A stretch of DNA of 64,000 bases, taken from positions 1 to 64,000 of the forward strand of contig NZ_NSKB01000005.1 in the NCBI RefSeq assembly GCF_002286975.1, given 5' to 3'. The stretch is from Halomonas salipaludis (GTDB lineage: Bacteria; Pseudomonadota; Gammaproteobacteria; Pseudomonadales; Halomonadaceae). Under the pieces are notes generated by a model. It ran no database searches. It was not told the DNA's origin and saw nothing but the letters and a program-made list of their open reading frames with translations. Below, piece after piece: positions 54,460 through 64,000 of the stretch (its first letter is position 1; every line of letters starts with the position of its first letter). Position numbers and translations under genes: made by a program.

Positions 54460-54632
54460 GCTTCATGGCAGTACTGGAAGCACCCGATTGGCACGGGCAG
54501 ATGGAAACTTTTGCGGCCACAGGGTGTCTGAGTGACCAGTAGTGTAGTTAGGCAGCTAAGTATGGTCGTACGGTTACCCATCGTCACGTACCGGCATTCA
54601 TCAAAGTAGGCAACCTTGGAGACCCTCGTCAC

Positions 54633-55499
54633 ATGAGTACCAGTCTTCAGCCTGTTGGTCATTTATCCCCGGGCCACGACCTGAATGGATATATTCAGGC
54701 GGTCAACGGCATTGCCGTACTGTCTGCAGAGGAGGAGCGCGAACTGGCGTTCCGCCTGCATGAACATAGCGACCTGGAGGCCGCACGCCGCCTGGTCATG
54801 TCGCACCTGCGCTTCGTGGTGCATATCGCACGCAGCTACTCCGGCTATGGCCTGCCCCAAGCCGACCTGATCCAGGAGGGCAACGTCGGCCTGATGAAAG
54901 CGGTCAAGCGTTTCGATCCCAACCAGGGCGTGCGCTTGGTGTCGTTCGCCGTGCACTGGATCAAGGCCGAGATCCACGAGTTCGTGCTGCGTAACTGGCG
55001 CATCGTCAAGATCGCCACCACCAAGGCGCAGCGTAAGCTGTTCTTCAATCTGCGCAGCGCCAAGAAGCGCCTGGCCTGGCTCAACAACGACGAAGTCGAT
55101 GCCATTGCCAAGGACCTCGACGTCAAGCCTGAGGTGGTGCGTGACATGGAGGGGCGGCTGTCCGCCTACGATGCCGGTTTCGACGGCTCGCCCAGCGATG
55201 ACGACGAGCAGACCTACCAGGCCCCGGTGCACTTTCTCGACGACGCCCGCTTCGATCCGGCGACCCAGCTCGAAGACAGTGACTGGGAAGAGGACTCGAC
55301 CCACCGTCTGCAGCTGGCGTTGAAGGAGCTCGACGAGCGTTCGCGGGACATCCTCGAGCGCCGCTGGCTCAACGAGCCCAAGGCCACGCTCCACGAACTG
55401 GCCGATGTCTATGGCGTTTCCGCCGAGCGCATCCGCCAGCTCGAGAAGAACGCCATGAACAAGATCAAGCGGCAGATCGGCGATGCGCTGGTGGCGTAA
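54633..55499 (+). CDS. rpoH: RNA polymerase sigma-32 (heat-shock sigma factor) RpoH
   Basis: A 288-residue sigma-70-family protein. Region 2 [20 protein letters not shown], region 2.4/3 with [15 protein letters not shown] (the RpoH box), and region 4 [19 protein letters not shown]. It drives chaperone and protease genes. The 173-base gap from ftsX should contain its promoter(s); no convincing consensus was picked out by eye. Control by 5' mRNA structure is known in relatives but was not tested here. Confidence 0.96.
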   Translation: MSTSLQPVGHLSPGHDLNGYIQAVNGIAVLSAEEERELAFRLHEHSDLEAARRLVMSHLRFVVHIARSYSGYGLPQADLIQEGNVGLMKAVKRFDPNQGVRLVSFAVHWIKAEIHEFVLRNWRIVKIATTKAQRKLFFNLRSAKKRLAWLNNDEVDAIAKDLDVKPEVVRDMEGRLSAYDAGFDGSPSDDDEQTYQAPVHFLDDARFDPATQLEDSDWEEDSTHRLQLALKELDERSRDILERRWLNEPKATLHELADVYGVSAERIRQLEKNAMNKIKRQIGDALVA

Positions 55500-55556
55500 C
55501 GCTGCCCAGCGCCCGGCAGGTCAGTAGCGGGTAGCTAATGCCGAGGTCGAATACGC

Positions 55557-55593
55557 GAACCCCCGTCGGAGTCAATCCGGCGGGGGTTCTTGG
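55557..55593 (+). terminator. Terminator after rpoH
   Basis: GAACCCCCGTCGG and CCGGCGGGGGTTC form a strong stem around a seven-base loop, followed by TTGG. It lies between convergent rpoH and slmA. Confidence 0.8.
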
Positions 55594-55631
55594 TTGACGA
55601 CGGAAATCTCAAGCGTATCATCCTGCGGCGC

Positions 55632-56249
55632 TCAGGCCCTGGCCAGGCTGGGCACCTCCATCAGCAGCTGGGCCGAGAGCAGCTGCCACTGGTCGTCCCA
55701 GTACTCGGTGGGCCGGCGGCGAAAGTCGCTGCGCACGTACTGCGAGATGCGCCCCTCGGCGTGGGCCATCAGCAGATTGGCAGCCGCCGAGGCGGGCAGG
55801 CTGGGGCGGCGCTGCTCGCGCAGCTCGGCCTCGCGCAGCACCTGCTTGAGCTGGGTCTCGAGGCGCTCGAAGAGCTGGTGGATGCGCAGCCGTAGCCGTG
55901 CGGTCTCGCCGGTCAACGCGTCGCCGCCTAGCAGCCGGGTGAGGCCGGGGTTCTTTTCGGCGAAGCCCAGCAGTAGGGTGAGGATCTGCTGGCAGCGCGG
56001 CAGCGCCTCGGAGGTTTCGTCGAGGATACGTCGAATGCGCTCGAAGAGGCTCTCCTCGATGAACTCGATCAGCCCCTCGAACATCCGCGCCTTGCTTGGG
56101 AAGTGGCGGTAGAGTGCCGCCTCGGAAACCCCGACCTGGCGCGCCAGCGCGGCGATGGTAATGCGCTTGCCGCTGTCTTCTTCGAGCATCAGCGCCAGCG
56201 CCTGGAGGATCTGATCCCGGCGGTTCGTTTTCGAATTTTCCTGCGTCAT
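55632..56249 (-). CDS. slmA: Nucleoid occlusion factor SlmA
   Basis: A 205-residue TetR-family protein ([20 protein letters not shown]). HTH region [31 protein letters not shown] and the conserved [19 protein letters not shown] are typical of SlmA. It blocks FtsZ assembly over DNA, complementing MinCDE in this window. It follows argB by about 87 bases on the same strand. Confidence 0.93.
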   Translation of the reverse strand: MTQENSKTNRRDQILQALALMLEEDSGKRITIAALARQVGVSEAALYRHFPSKARMFEGLIEFIEESLFERIRRILDETSEALPRCQQILTLLLGFAEKNPGLTRLLGGDALTGETARLRLRIHQLFERLETQLKQVLREAELREQRRPSLPASAAANLLMAHAEGRISQYVRSDFRRRPTEYWDDQWQLLSAQLLMEVPSLARA

Positions 56250-56336
56250 GATGTTCTTCTAATGATCCCGTTGTCCGCTCATCCTACTGTCGCCCTCGCG
56301 GCGGGGCAAACCCGCCGTGAGGTGAATGGCGGTGGC

Positions 56337-58672
<2,336 letters not shown>

Positions 58673-58700
58673 GGGCAATTCCTTTTTGCATATCCAGGAT

Positions 58701-59171
58701 TCAGTGACGGCCGGAGCTGCCGAAGCCGCCGTCGCCGCGCAGGCTGGCGTCGAAGTCGTCGACGACCTCGAGCTCGGCCTGCACCACAGGAACAAGCACG
58801 TACTGTGCCAGGCGTTCGAAGGGTTCGAGCACGAACGGCTTGGTGCCGCGGTTCCACACCGAGATCATCAGCTCGCCCTGGTAGTCGGAGTCGATCAGGC
58901 CGACCAGGTTGCCGAGCACGATGCCGTGCTTATGCCCCAAGCCGGAGCGCGGCAGGATCATGCCGGCCAGGCCGGGGTCGGCGATATGCACGGCGAGTCC
59001 GGTGCGTACCAGCTCACACTGGCCCGGTGCCAGCGTCAGCGGAGCATCGAGCAGGGCGCGCAGGTCCATGCCGGCGGAGCCCTGGGTGGCGTAGTGGGGC
59101 AGTGGGAACTCCCTGACTCGTGCGTCGAGAATCTTGACGGCGAGGCGGGGACGGTCGGCGGGTGCGGTCAT
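58701..59171 (-). CDS. dut: Deoxyuridine triphosphatase
   Basis: A 156-residue trimeric dUTPase with all five motifs: [40 protein letters not shown] and GDGGFGSSG. Its ATG overlaps the coaBC stop (ATGA). It hydrolyses dUTP to dUMP, limiting uracil in DNA. Confidence 0.97.
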   Translation of the reverse strand: MTAPADRPRLAVKILDARVREFPLPHYATQGSAGMDLRALLDAPLTLAPGQCELVRTGLAVHIADPGLAGMILPRSGLGHKHGIVLGNLVGLIDSDYQGELMISVWNRGTKPFVLEPFERLAQYVLVPVVQAELEVVDDFDASLRGDGGFGSSGRH

Positions 59172-60463
59172 GGTGTGTCCTGGGTGTGCGGGTCGCTGGC
59201 CTGCCGCGCGCTGAGCCGCTCGAGCAGGTGGTGGAGGATGGTGTCGGCGAGCTCGGTCTTGGTAAGCGTCGCCGTCTGGTGACGCCCGGGTGTCGTCGCA
59301 TCGGGGCGCCGCCACAGCAGCAGGGCGGCATTATGGTCGGCGCCGAAGCCCTGGCCGGCCAGCGACACGTCGTTGGCAACGATCATGTCGAGGCCCTTGC
59401 GGGTCAGCTTGTCCTGGGCGTAGTGCTCGAGGTCCTGGGTCTCGGCGGCAAAGCCCACCACCAGCGGCCGCTGGGCGGCCGGCAGTGCGGCCACCGCGGC
59501 GATGATGTCGGGGTTCTTGACCAGCTCGAGGGTCAGGCTCTCGGCGTCGTCGCGCTTCTTGAGCTTGTGCTCGGCGGGCGCGGCGGCGCGGTAGTCGGCC
59601 ACCGCCGCACAGCCGATGAAGGCATCGCTATCCACGGCCAGGCGCAGCGCGGCGGCGTGCATCTGTTCGGCGGTCTCGACGTCGATGCGCTCCACGCCCG
59701 GCGGGGTTGCAAGGCTCACCGGGCCGCTGATCAGTCGCACCCGGGCGCCGAGGCGGGCGGCACTGGCGGCCAGCGCGTAGCCCATCTTGCCGGAGCTGTG
59801 ATTGGTCAGGTAGCGCACCGGATCGAGCGGCTCGCGGGTCGGCCCGGCGGTCAGGGTGATGGTCAGCCCGGCGGCGGGGCCAGAGGCATTGGCGCTTGCG
59901 TCGCCACCCTGGCCGGCGCTCTCGCCGACAGTCAGGGCGGTGACGATCTCCTCGGGTTCGAGCATGCGCCCCGGGCCGACGTCGCCACACGCCTGGTCGC
60001 CGGCGGCGGGGCCGAGCAGTTGCCAGCCGTCGCTGGCCAGGCGTTCGGCGTTGCGCTGCGTCGCCGGGTGGCGCCACATCGCCTGGTTCATGGCCGGGGC
60101 CATCACGCGTCGCGCGTCGCTGGCCAGGTTCAGGGTGGTCAGCAGGTCGTCGGCATGGCCGTGGGCTAGGCGCGCCATCAGGTCGGCGGTGGCCGGGGCG
60201 ACGAGCAGGGTGTCGGCCCAGCGCGCCAGTTCGATATGGCCCATGCCGGCTTCGGCCTCGGGGTCGAGCAGCGAGGTGCGCACCGCCTCGCCGGTCAGCG
60301 CCTGCAGCGTCAGCGGGGTAATGAAGGCTTGGGCGCCGTCGGTCATTACCACGCGTACCTCGGCACCGGCCTTCTTCAATAGCCTGGCGAGGTGGGCGCT
60401 CTTGTAGGCGGCGATGCCGGCACTGATACCGAGCAGAATGCGCTGGCCGAGTAGCGGTGACAT
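59168..60463 (-). CDS. coaBC: Bifunctional phosphopantothenoylcysteine decarboxylase/synthetase
   Basis: About 431 residues from the ATG at 60463 ([20 protein letters not shown]); a TTG four codons upstream is possible. N-terminal CoaC flavoprotein ([17 protein letters not shown], active-site APAMNQAMW), then CoaB with [20 protein letters not shown] and DMIVANDV. Catalyses two steps of coenzyme A synthesis. Heads the coaBC-dut-algC-argB-slmA group. Confidence 0.95.
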   Translation of the reverse strand: MSPLLGQRILLGISAGIAAYKSAHLARLLKKAGAEVRVVMTDGAQAFITPLTLQALTGEAVRTSLLDPEAEAGMGHIELARWADTLLVAPATADLMARLAHGHADDLLTTLNLASDARRVMAPAMNQAMWRHPATQRNAERLASDGWQLLGPAAGDQACGDVGPGRMLEPEEIVTALTVGESAGQGGDASANASGPAAGLTITLTAGPTREPLDPVRYLTNHSSGKMGYALAASAARLGARVRLISGPVSLATPPGVERIDVETAEQMHAAALRLAVDSDAFIGCAAVADYRAAAPAEHKLKKRDDAESLTLELVKNPDIIAAVAALPAAQRPLVVGFAAETQDLEHYAQDKLTRKGLDMIVANDVSLAGQGFGADHNAALLLWRRPDATTPGRHQTATLTKTELADTILHHLLERLSARQASDPHTQDTP

Positions 60464-60648
60464 GGCAGCTTCCAAACAGCTGTGGGGGAAGCGCTTACCT
60501 TACCATTGGCGCCGCTTCTTGCGTAGCAGGACGGCATGCGGGCAACGCGCTACACTCAATGATGGAACGCTTATATTCATGCGTCGCTGCTTGCCGCTAG
60601 GCTGTCGCAGTGGCGGTCCATGCAGCATCACGGAGCAGGGAGGCGCCG

Positions 60649-61323
60649 ATGTCGATTCGTGACTGGCCGGAGGGGGAGCGGCCGCGGGAGAAGCTGCTGG
60701 CACTGGGCTCGGAGGCGCTATCGGATGCCGAGCTGCTGGCGATCTTCTTGCGCGTGGGGGTCAAGGGCCGCTCGGCGGTGGACCTGGCCCGCGACCTGCT
60801 GGGGGCGTTCGGCGGCCTGCGCCAGCTGCTGGAGGCCGAGCGTGACCGCTTCTGCGCCGAGCATGGTCTGGGCGAGGCCAAGTACGTGCAGCTGCAGGCG
60901 GTGCTCGAGCTGTCGCGGCGCCACCTGGCCAGCCAGCTCGAGCGCGGTGGAGCGCTGACCTCGCCGAGCCTGGTGCGCGCCTTTCTCTCGGCCCATCTGC
61001 GTCACCTCGGCCACGAGGAGTTCGCGGCGCTGTTCCTGGATACCCAGCATCGCGTGATCCGCTTCGAGTCACTATTCCGCGGCACCCTCGACAGCGCCTC
61101 GGTCTACCCGCGTGAGGTGGCGCGGCGGGCCCTGGAGCTGGGGGCCGGGGCGATCATCTTCGCCCACAATCACCCCTCAGGAGTGGCCGAGCCCTCTGAT
61201 GCCGACCGGCGCATCACCGAGCGCTTGACCACTGCGCTTGGCCTGTTCGAGATTCGCGTGCTGGACCATTTCGTTGTCGGTGACGGTGAGGTAATATCCT
61301 TCGCCGAACGCGGGTGGCTGTAG
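60649..61323 (+). CDS. radC: RadC-family JAMM protein
   Basis: About 224 residues from the ATG at 60649 ([20 protein letters not shown]). N-terminal HhH-like region ([14 protein letters not shown]) and C-terminal JAMM metal site with [14 protein letters not shown]. Once named a DNA repair protein; the biochemical role is unsettled. It is divergent from coaBC and precedes rpmB as in many gammaproteobacteria. Confidence 0.94.
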   Translation: MSIRDWPEGERPREKLLALGSEALSDAELLAIFLRVGVKGRSAVDLARDLLGAFGGLRQLLEAERDRFCAEHGLGEAKYVQLQAVLELSRRHLASQLERGGALTSPSLVRAFLSAHLRHLGHEEFAALFLDTQHRVIRFESLFRGTLDSASVYPREVARRALELGAGAIIFAHNHPSGVAEPSDADRRITERLTTALGLFEIRVLDHFVVGDGEVISFAERGWL

Positions 61324-61382
61324 AGGCGCGGCCGGCGGTGCAGGGTGGCTGTGTTTCCGCAGTTAGTAGCATCGCTCGGAAC

Positions 61383-61487
61383 TGATCCGGCGACAGGCCT
61401 ACGAGGAGGCGCTGTAAATACCTCCCTGTACGCTACCTTGCGCCATCCATGGCGCAAACCTCCTCTTCGGCCTATCCCCGGCGTTCC
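61383..61487 (-). repeat. Dispersed palindromic repeat, copy E2 (inverted)
   Basis: On the minus strand this aligns end to end with the copy at 36533-36638. The outer arms (GGATAGGCC ... GGCCTGTCG) pair with one G-T, and the inner hairpin is TTGCGCCAT-GG-ATGGCGCAA. It sits in the 378-base radC-rpmB gap; the rest of that gap is the rpmB promoter and leader. No gene is plausible there. Confidence 0.8.
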
Positions 61488-61538
61488 TTGCTACGAGAGC
61501 GCGCCTTGCTAGGGAGTGCGCAATATTTGGCACGCTGC

Positions 61539-61567
61539 TTGCCGTTCGTCGTGGCGTCTGGTATAAA
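61539..61567 (+). promoter_or_regulatory. Promoter of rpmB-rpmG
   Basis: TTGCCG and TATAAA are separated by 17 bases. They lie about 135 bases before rpmB, leaving a leader long enough for regulation by ribosomal protein, though no such structure was demonstrated. Confidence 0.65.
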
Positions 61568-61701
61568 GTGCACCCTTTAGAATTCCCTTGGGTTAAATGA
61601 GGGGGCAGGCAGCGGTTATCAGCCGTTCTACCGGCCCGGTTTGCCCGACAGGTTTTGAACACTCAGGTCTTGAACACCTGGCCAAGCGGTTGGAGGCTCC
61701 C

Positions 61702-61938
61702 ATGTCCAAAGTATGTCAGGTTACCGGCAAGCGCCCGGTGACTGGTAATAACGTATCGCACTCCCAGCGCAAGACGCGTCGTCGTTTCTTGCCGAACCTG
61801 CACTCCCACCGTTTCTGGGTGGAGTCCGAGAAGCGCTTCGTCAAGCTGCGCATCTCCTCCAAGGGCATGCGTATCATCGACAAGAAGGGTATCGAGGCCG
61901 TGATCGCCGATATCCGCAAGCGCGGCGACCGCGTCTAA
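61702..61938 (+). CDS. rpmB: 50S ribosomal protein L28
   Basis: A 78-residue protein ([20 protein letters not shown]) with the typical [18 protein letters not shown]. Only one Cys of the zinc-type set is present, so it is probably a C-minus form. The frame is open upstream to 61597, but TGGAGG just before 61702 and family length fix the start. Followed by rpmG after 23 bases. Confidence 0.98.
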   Translation: MSKVCQVTGKRPVTGNNVSHSQRKTRRRFLPNLHSHRFWVESEKRFVKLRISSKGMRIIDKKGIEAVIADIRKRGDRV

Positions 61939-61961
61939 GCGAATTCCAGGGAGAACGAGTC

Positions 61962-62117
61962 ATGCGCGACAAGATCAGAATGGTGTCCAGCGCCGGTACC
62001 GGCCACTTCTACACCACTGACAAGAACAAGCGGAACACCCCGGACAAGCTCGAAATGAAGAAGTTCGACCCGGTGGTTCGCAAGCACGTGATGTACAAGG
62101 AAGCCAAGATCAAGTAA
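61962..62117 (+). CDS. rpmG: 50S ribosomal protein L33
   Basis: A 51-residue protein ([20 protein letters not shown]) ending [11 protein letters not shown]. Cys pairs of the zinc-binding form are absent, so it is the zinc-free type. GGGAGA precedes the ATG. Confidence 0.97.
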   Translation: MRDKIRMVSSAGTGHFYTTDKNKRNTPDKLEMKKFDPVVRKHVMYKEAKIK

Positions 62118-62153
62118 TTGATCTGGTCTCCTCCGCGGGCGCGAGCCTGACGC

Positions 62154-62180
62154 TGAACCCGGCCCGGTGCCGGGTTTTCG
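62154..62180 (+). terminator. Terminator after rpmG
   Basis: AACCCGGC and GCCGGGTT flank a five-base loop and are followed by a short T run. Confidence 0.8.
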
Positions 62181-62248
62181 CGTACTGGGGCGCGTGCCGG
62201 CCCCGCGCGCCGCTGGCCATTGCCGATGGATCGTAGCGAGAGTCTGCC

Positions 62249-63082
62249 ATGCCCGAACTACCCGAGGTCGAGACCACCCGCCGGGGTATCGCGCCCCACG
62301 TCGAGGGGCGCGAGATCCGCGAGGTGATCGTGCGCGAGCGGCGCCTGCGCACGCCGGTGCCGGAGGGGCTGGAAAATGCCCTGGTCGGCGCGCGTATCGG
62401 CGCCCTCGGCCGCCGTGCCAAGTACCTGCTGATACCGCTGTCGGGCGCTGAGCCGGCAGCCGAGCGTACGCTGCTCTGGCACCTCGGCATGTCGGGCAGC
62501 CTGCGCGTGGCACGCCTCGGCGACCTGCCGCGCAAGCACGATCACGTCGATCTGGTGCTCGACGGCGGCGCCATCCTGCGCTACCACGATCCGCGCCGTT
62601 TCGGCTTCGTCGACTGGCTGGCCGGCAACGTGCTCAGCGACCCGCGACTGGCGCGGCTCGGCCCCGAACCGCTGTCGCCGGACTTCGACGGCGAGCGGCT
62701 ATACGCCATGTCGAGGGGGAGGCGGATTGCGGTAAAGCCATTCCTGATGGATAACGCAGTGGTGGTAGGGGTGGGTAACATCTACGCCAGCGAGGCGCTG
62801 TTCCTGGCCGGTATCGACCCGCGCCGCGCCGCCGGACGCATCTCGCTGGAGCGCTACCAGCGCCTCGCTGCGGCGGTGCGCGAGGTGCTGGCGGCGGCCA
62901 TCACCCAGGGCGGCACCACGCTGCGCGATTTCGTCAGCGGCACCGGCGAGCCGGGTTACTTCGCCCAACGGCTCAATGTCTACGGTCGCGACGGCCAGCC
63001 GTGCCGGCGCTGTGGTGCCGAGCTCAGGCTGATCACCCTCGGCCAGCGCGCCAGCGTGTTCTGCGCTAGCTGCCAGACCTGA
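62249..63082 (+). CDS. mutM: Formamidopyrimidine-DNA glycosylase MutM (Fpg)
   Basis: A 277-residue protein. N-terminal catalytic [12 protein letters not shown] (Pro2, Glu3), [10 protein letters not shown] with the catalytic Lys region after it ([15 protein letters not shown]), H2TH with [20 protein letters not shown], and the C-terminal zinc finger C-x2-C...C-x2-C (CRRCG ... CASCQT). It removes 8-oxoguanine. Confidence 0.97.
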   Translation: MPELPEVETTRRGIAPHVEGREIREVIVRERRLRTPVPEGLENALVGARIGALGRRAKYLLIPLSGAEPAAERTLLWHLGMSGSLRVARLGDLPRKHDHVDLVLDGGAILRYHDPRRFGFVDWLAGNVLSDPRLARLGPEPLSPDFDGERLYAMSRGRRIAVKPFLMDNAVVVGVGNIYASEALFLAGIDPRRAAGRISLERYQRLAAAVREVLAAAITQGGTTLRDFVSGTGEPGYFAQRLNVYGRDGQPCRRCGAELRLITLGQRASVFCASCQT

Positions 63083-63176
63083 CGGCGTCGGTCCATTGCC
63101 GCCGCGGGTAACCGAAAAGCGCTGCGTGAATGCTAGAATGCCCCTATCAGCTTGATTCCTATCGTTGGAGATATCC

Positions 63177-64000
63177 GTGACCGAACGCCTGCGCTTGAAA
63201 AAGAATGCCGACCGCCGCCTCAAGGCGGGGCATCTGTGGCTCTACTCCAACGAAGTCGATATCGAAGCCACGCCGCTCAAGGGGTTCGAGCCCGGCGCCC
63301 AGGCGGTGATCGAGGCCGCCAACGGCCGCGCGATGGGGGTGGCTTACGTCAACCCGCACTCGCTGATCTGTGCGCGGGTGGTCTCGCGCGACCCCGACGT
63401 GCGCCTCGACCGCTCGCTGCTGGTACACCGCTTCAAGCAGGCGCTGGGGCTGCGCCAGCGGCTGTTTGCCAAGCCCTTCTACCGCCTGGTGCACGGCGAG
63501 GGCGACCTGCTGCCGGGATTGATCGTCGACCGCTTCGACGACGTGCTGGTGGTGCAGCTCAACACCCTGGGCATGGAGCGTCTCGGTGAAGAGGTGGTCG
63601 CCGCCCTCGACAAGGTGCTGTCGCCGCGCGCCATCGTGTTCAAGAACGACTCCTCCGGGCGCCGCCAGGAGCAGCTCGAGCGTCACGTCGAGGTGGTCAA
63701 GGGCGAGCTGCCCGAGCAGGTGCTGCTGGAGGAGAACGGTGTGCGCTTCGTGGTGCCGGTGCTCGACGGCCAGAAGACCGGCTGGTTCTACGACCACCGC
63801 GCCAACCGTGCCTGGCTCAACGGCCTGGTGGCCGGCAAGCGCGTGCTCGACGTGTTCAGCTACGTGGGCGGCTGGGGCGTGCAGGCGGCGGCCAGCGGGG
63901 CCAGCGAGGTGCTGTGTGTCGACGCCTCCGGCGAGGCGCTGGCGCAAGTGGCCGAAAATGCCGCGCTCAACGGCGTGGCCGAGCAGGTAGCGATCGGCGA
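63177..64000 (+). CDS. rlmI: 23S rRNA (cytosine1962-C5)-methyltransferase, RlmI-like (3' truncated by window end)
   Basis: A GTG start with GGAG upstream gives MTERLRLKKNADRRLKAGHL. Residues about 1-75 form a PUA domain (HLWLYSNEVD...GFEPGAQAVIEA); the methyltransferase follows with GDLLPGLIVDRF, LDGQKTGWFYDHRANRAWL and the AdoMet motif VLDVFSYVGGWGVQAAASGA. About 274 codons are inside the window; the catalytic Cys near the C-terminus is outside. Confidence 0.92.
   Translation, partial: MTERLRLKKNADRRLKAGHLWLYSNEVDIEATPLKGFEPGAQAVIEAANGRAMGVAYVNPHSLICARVVSRDPDVRLDRSLLVHRFKQALGLRQRLFAKPFYRLVHGEGDLLPGLIVDRFDDVLVVQLNTLGMERLGEEVVAALDKVLSPRAIVFKNDSSGRRQEQLERHVEVVKGELPEQVLLEENGVRFVVPVLDGQKTGWFYDHRANRAWLNGLVAGKRVLDVFSYVGGWGVQAAASGASEVLCVDASGEALAQVAENAALNGVAEQVAIG

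Overview
The window is 64 kb of a GC-rich (roughly two-thirds G+C by eye) gammaproteobacterial chromosome. Gene content and order point to the Oceanospirillales, most probably Halomonas or a close relative. The signs are the rrn operon end, an initiator tRNA, minCDE-sbcB, ffh-rpsP-rimM-trmD-rplS, xerD-dsbC-hom-thrC-recJ, prfB with its programmed frameshift followed by lysS, rsmD/ftsY-ftsE-ftsX-rpoH, coaBC-dut-algC-argB-slmA and radC/rpmB-rpmG-mutM. No database could be searched, so the genus is an inference. Almost all of the window is core chromosome. I see no prophage, integron, CRISPR array, complete insertion sequence, toxin-antitoxin pair or secondary-metabolite cluster.

Layout. 1-1100: 3' end of 23S rRNA, 5S rRNA, then an unusual tail in which a 5S-3'-end/terminator module is duplicated. 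1.1-12 kb: mostly single genes (small lipoprotein, Tim44-like protein, isochorismatase fold, YaaA, Tas, Sel1 protein, a DEDD exonuclease-like protein, LOG-type hydrolase, DUF501, YbaK, MalY/PatB, CnoX, DUF3750) and the initiator tRNA-Met. 12-19 kb: phaB, a large DUF349 protein, minCDE, sbcB. 19-28 kb: pitrilysin coupled to a degenerate SRAP protein, a TetR regulator coupled to an MFS-PlsC fusion, a CorB/YfjD-type protein, a YpjD/CcsA-like protein. 28-39 kb: ffh to rplS, then xerD-dsbC-hom-thrC and recJ. 38.6-42.1 kb: a small scar (YitT remnant, MITE, probable cupredoxin stub) beside a copper ATPase/CueR pair. 42-55.5 kb: fadL, prfB, lysS, an unknown gene, a DHA2 transporter, bolA-(HolD-like)-rimI, zapB, rsmD, ftsYEX, rpoH. 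55.6-64 kb: slmA, argB, algC, dut, coaBC, radC, rpmBG, mutM and a 3'-truncated rlmI-like gene.

How the genes work together. Many genes serve division and chromosome maintenance (MinCDE and SlmA place the septum; ZapB and FtsEX act at it; XerD resolves dimers; RecJ, SbcB, MutM, RadC and Dut maintain DNA). Others serve ribosome biogenesis and protein export (Ffh/FtsY, L19, S16, L28, L33, RimM, TrmD, RsmD, RF2, LysS, RlmI) and stress or protein quality (RpoH, CnoX, DsbC, YaaA). Many neighbours overlap by 4 or 8 bases, which suggests translational coupling.

The most interesting signals are: (i) a dispersed palindromic repeat whose central hairpin differs between copies by compensating changes while its flank stays conserved; (ii) an SRAP-family protein that has lost all four catalytic residues; (iii) an unannotated gene between bolA and rimI that looks like a diverged HolD; (iv) the eroded region around a 142-bp MITE next to the copper ATPase; (v) the repeated 5S tail fragments; (vi) an 11-copy heptamer array overlapping the thrC stop codon.
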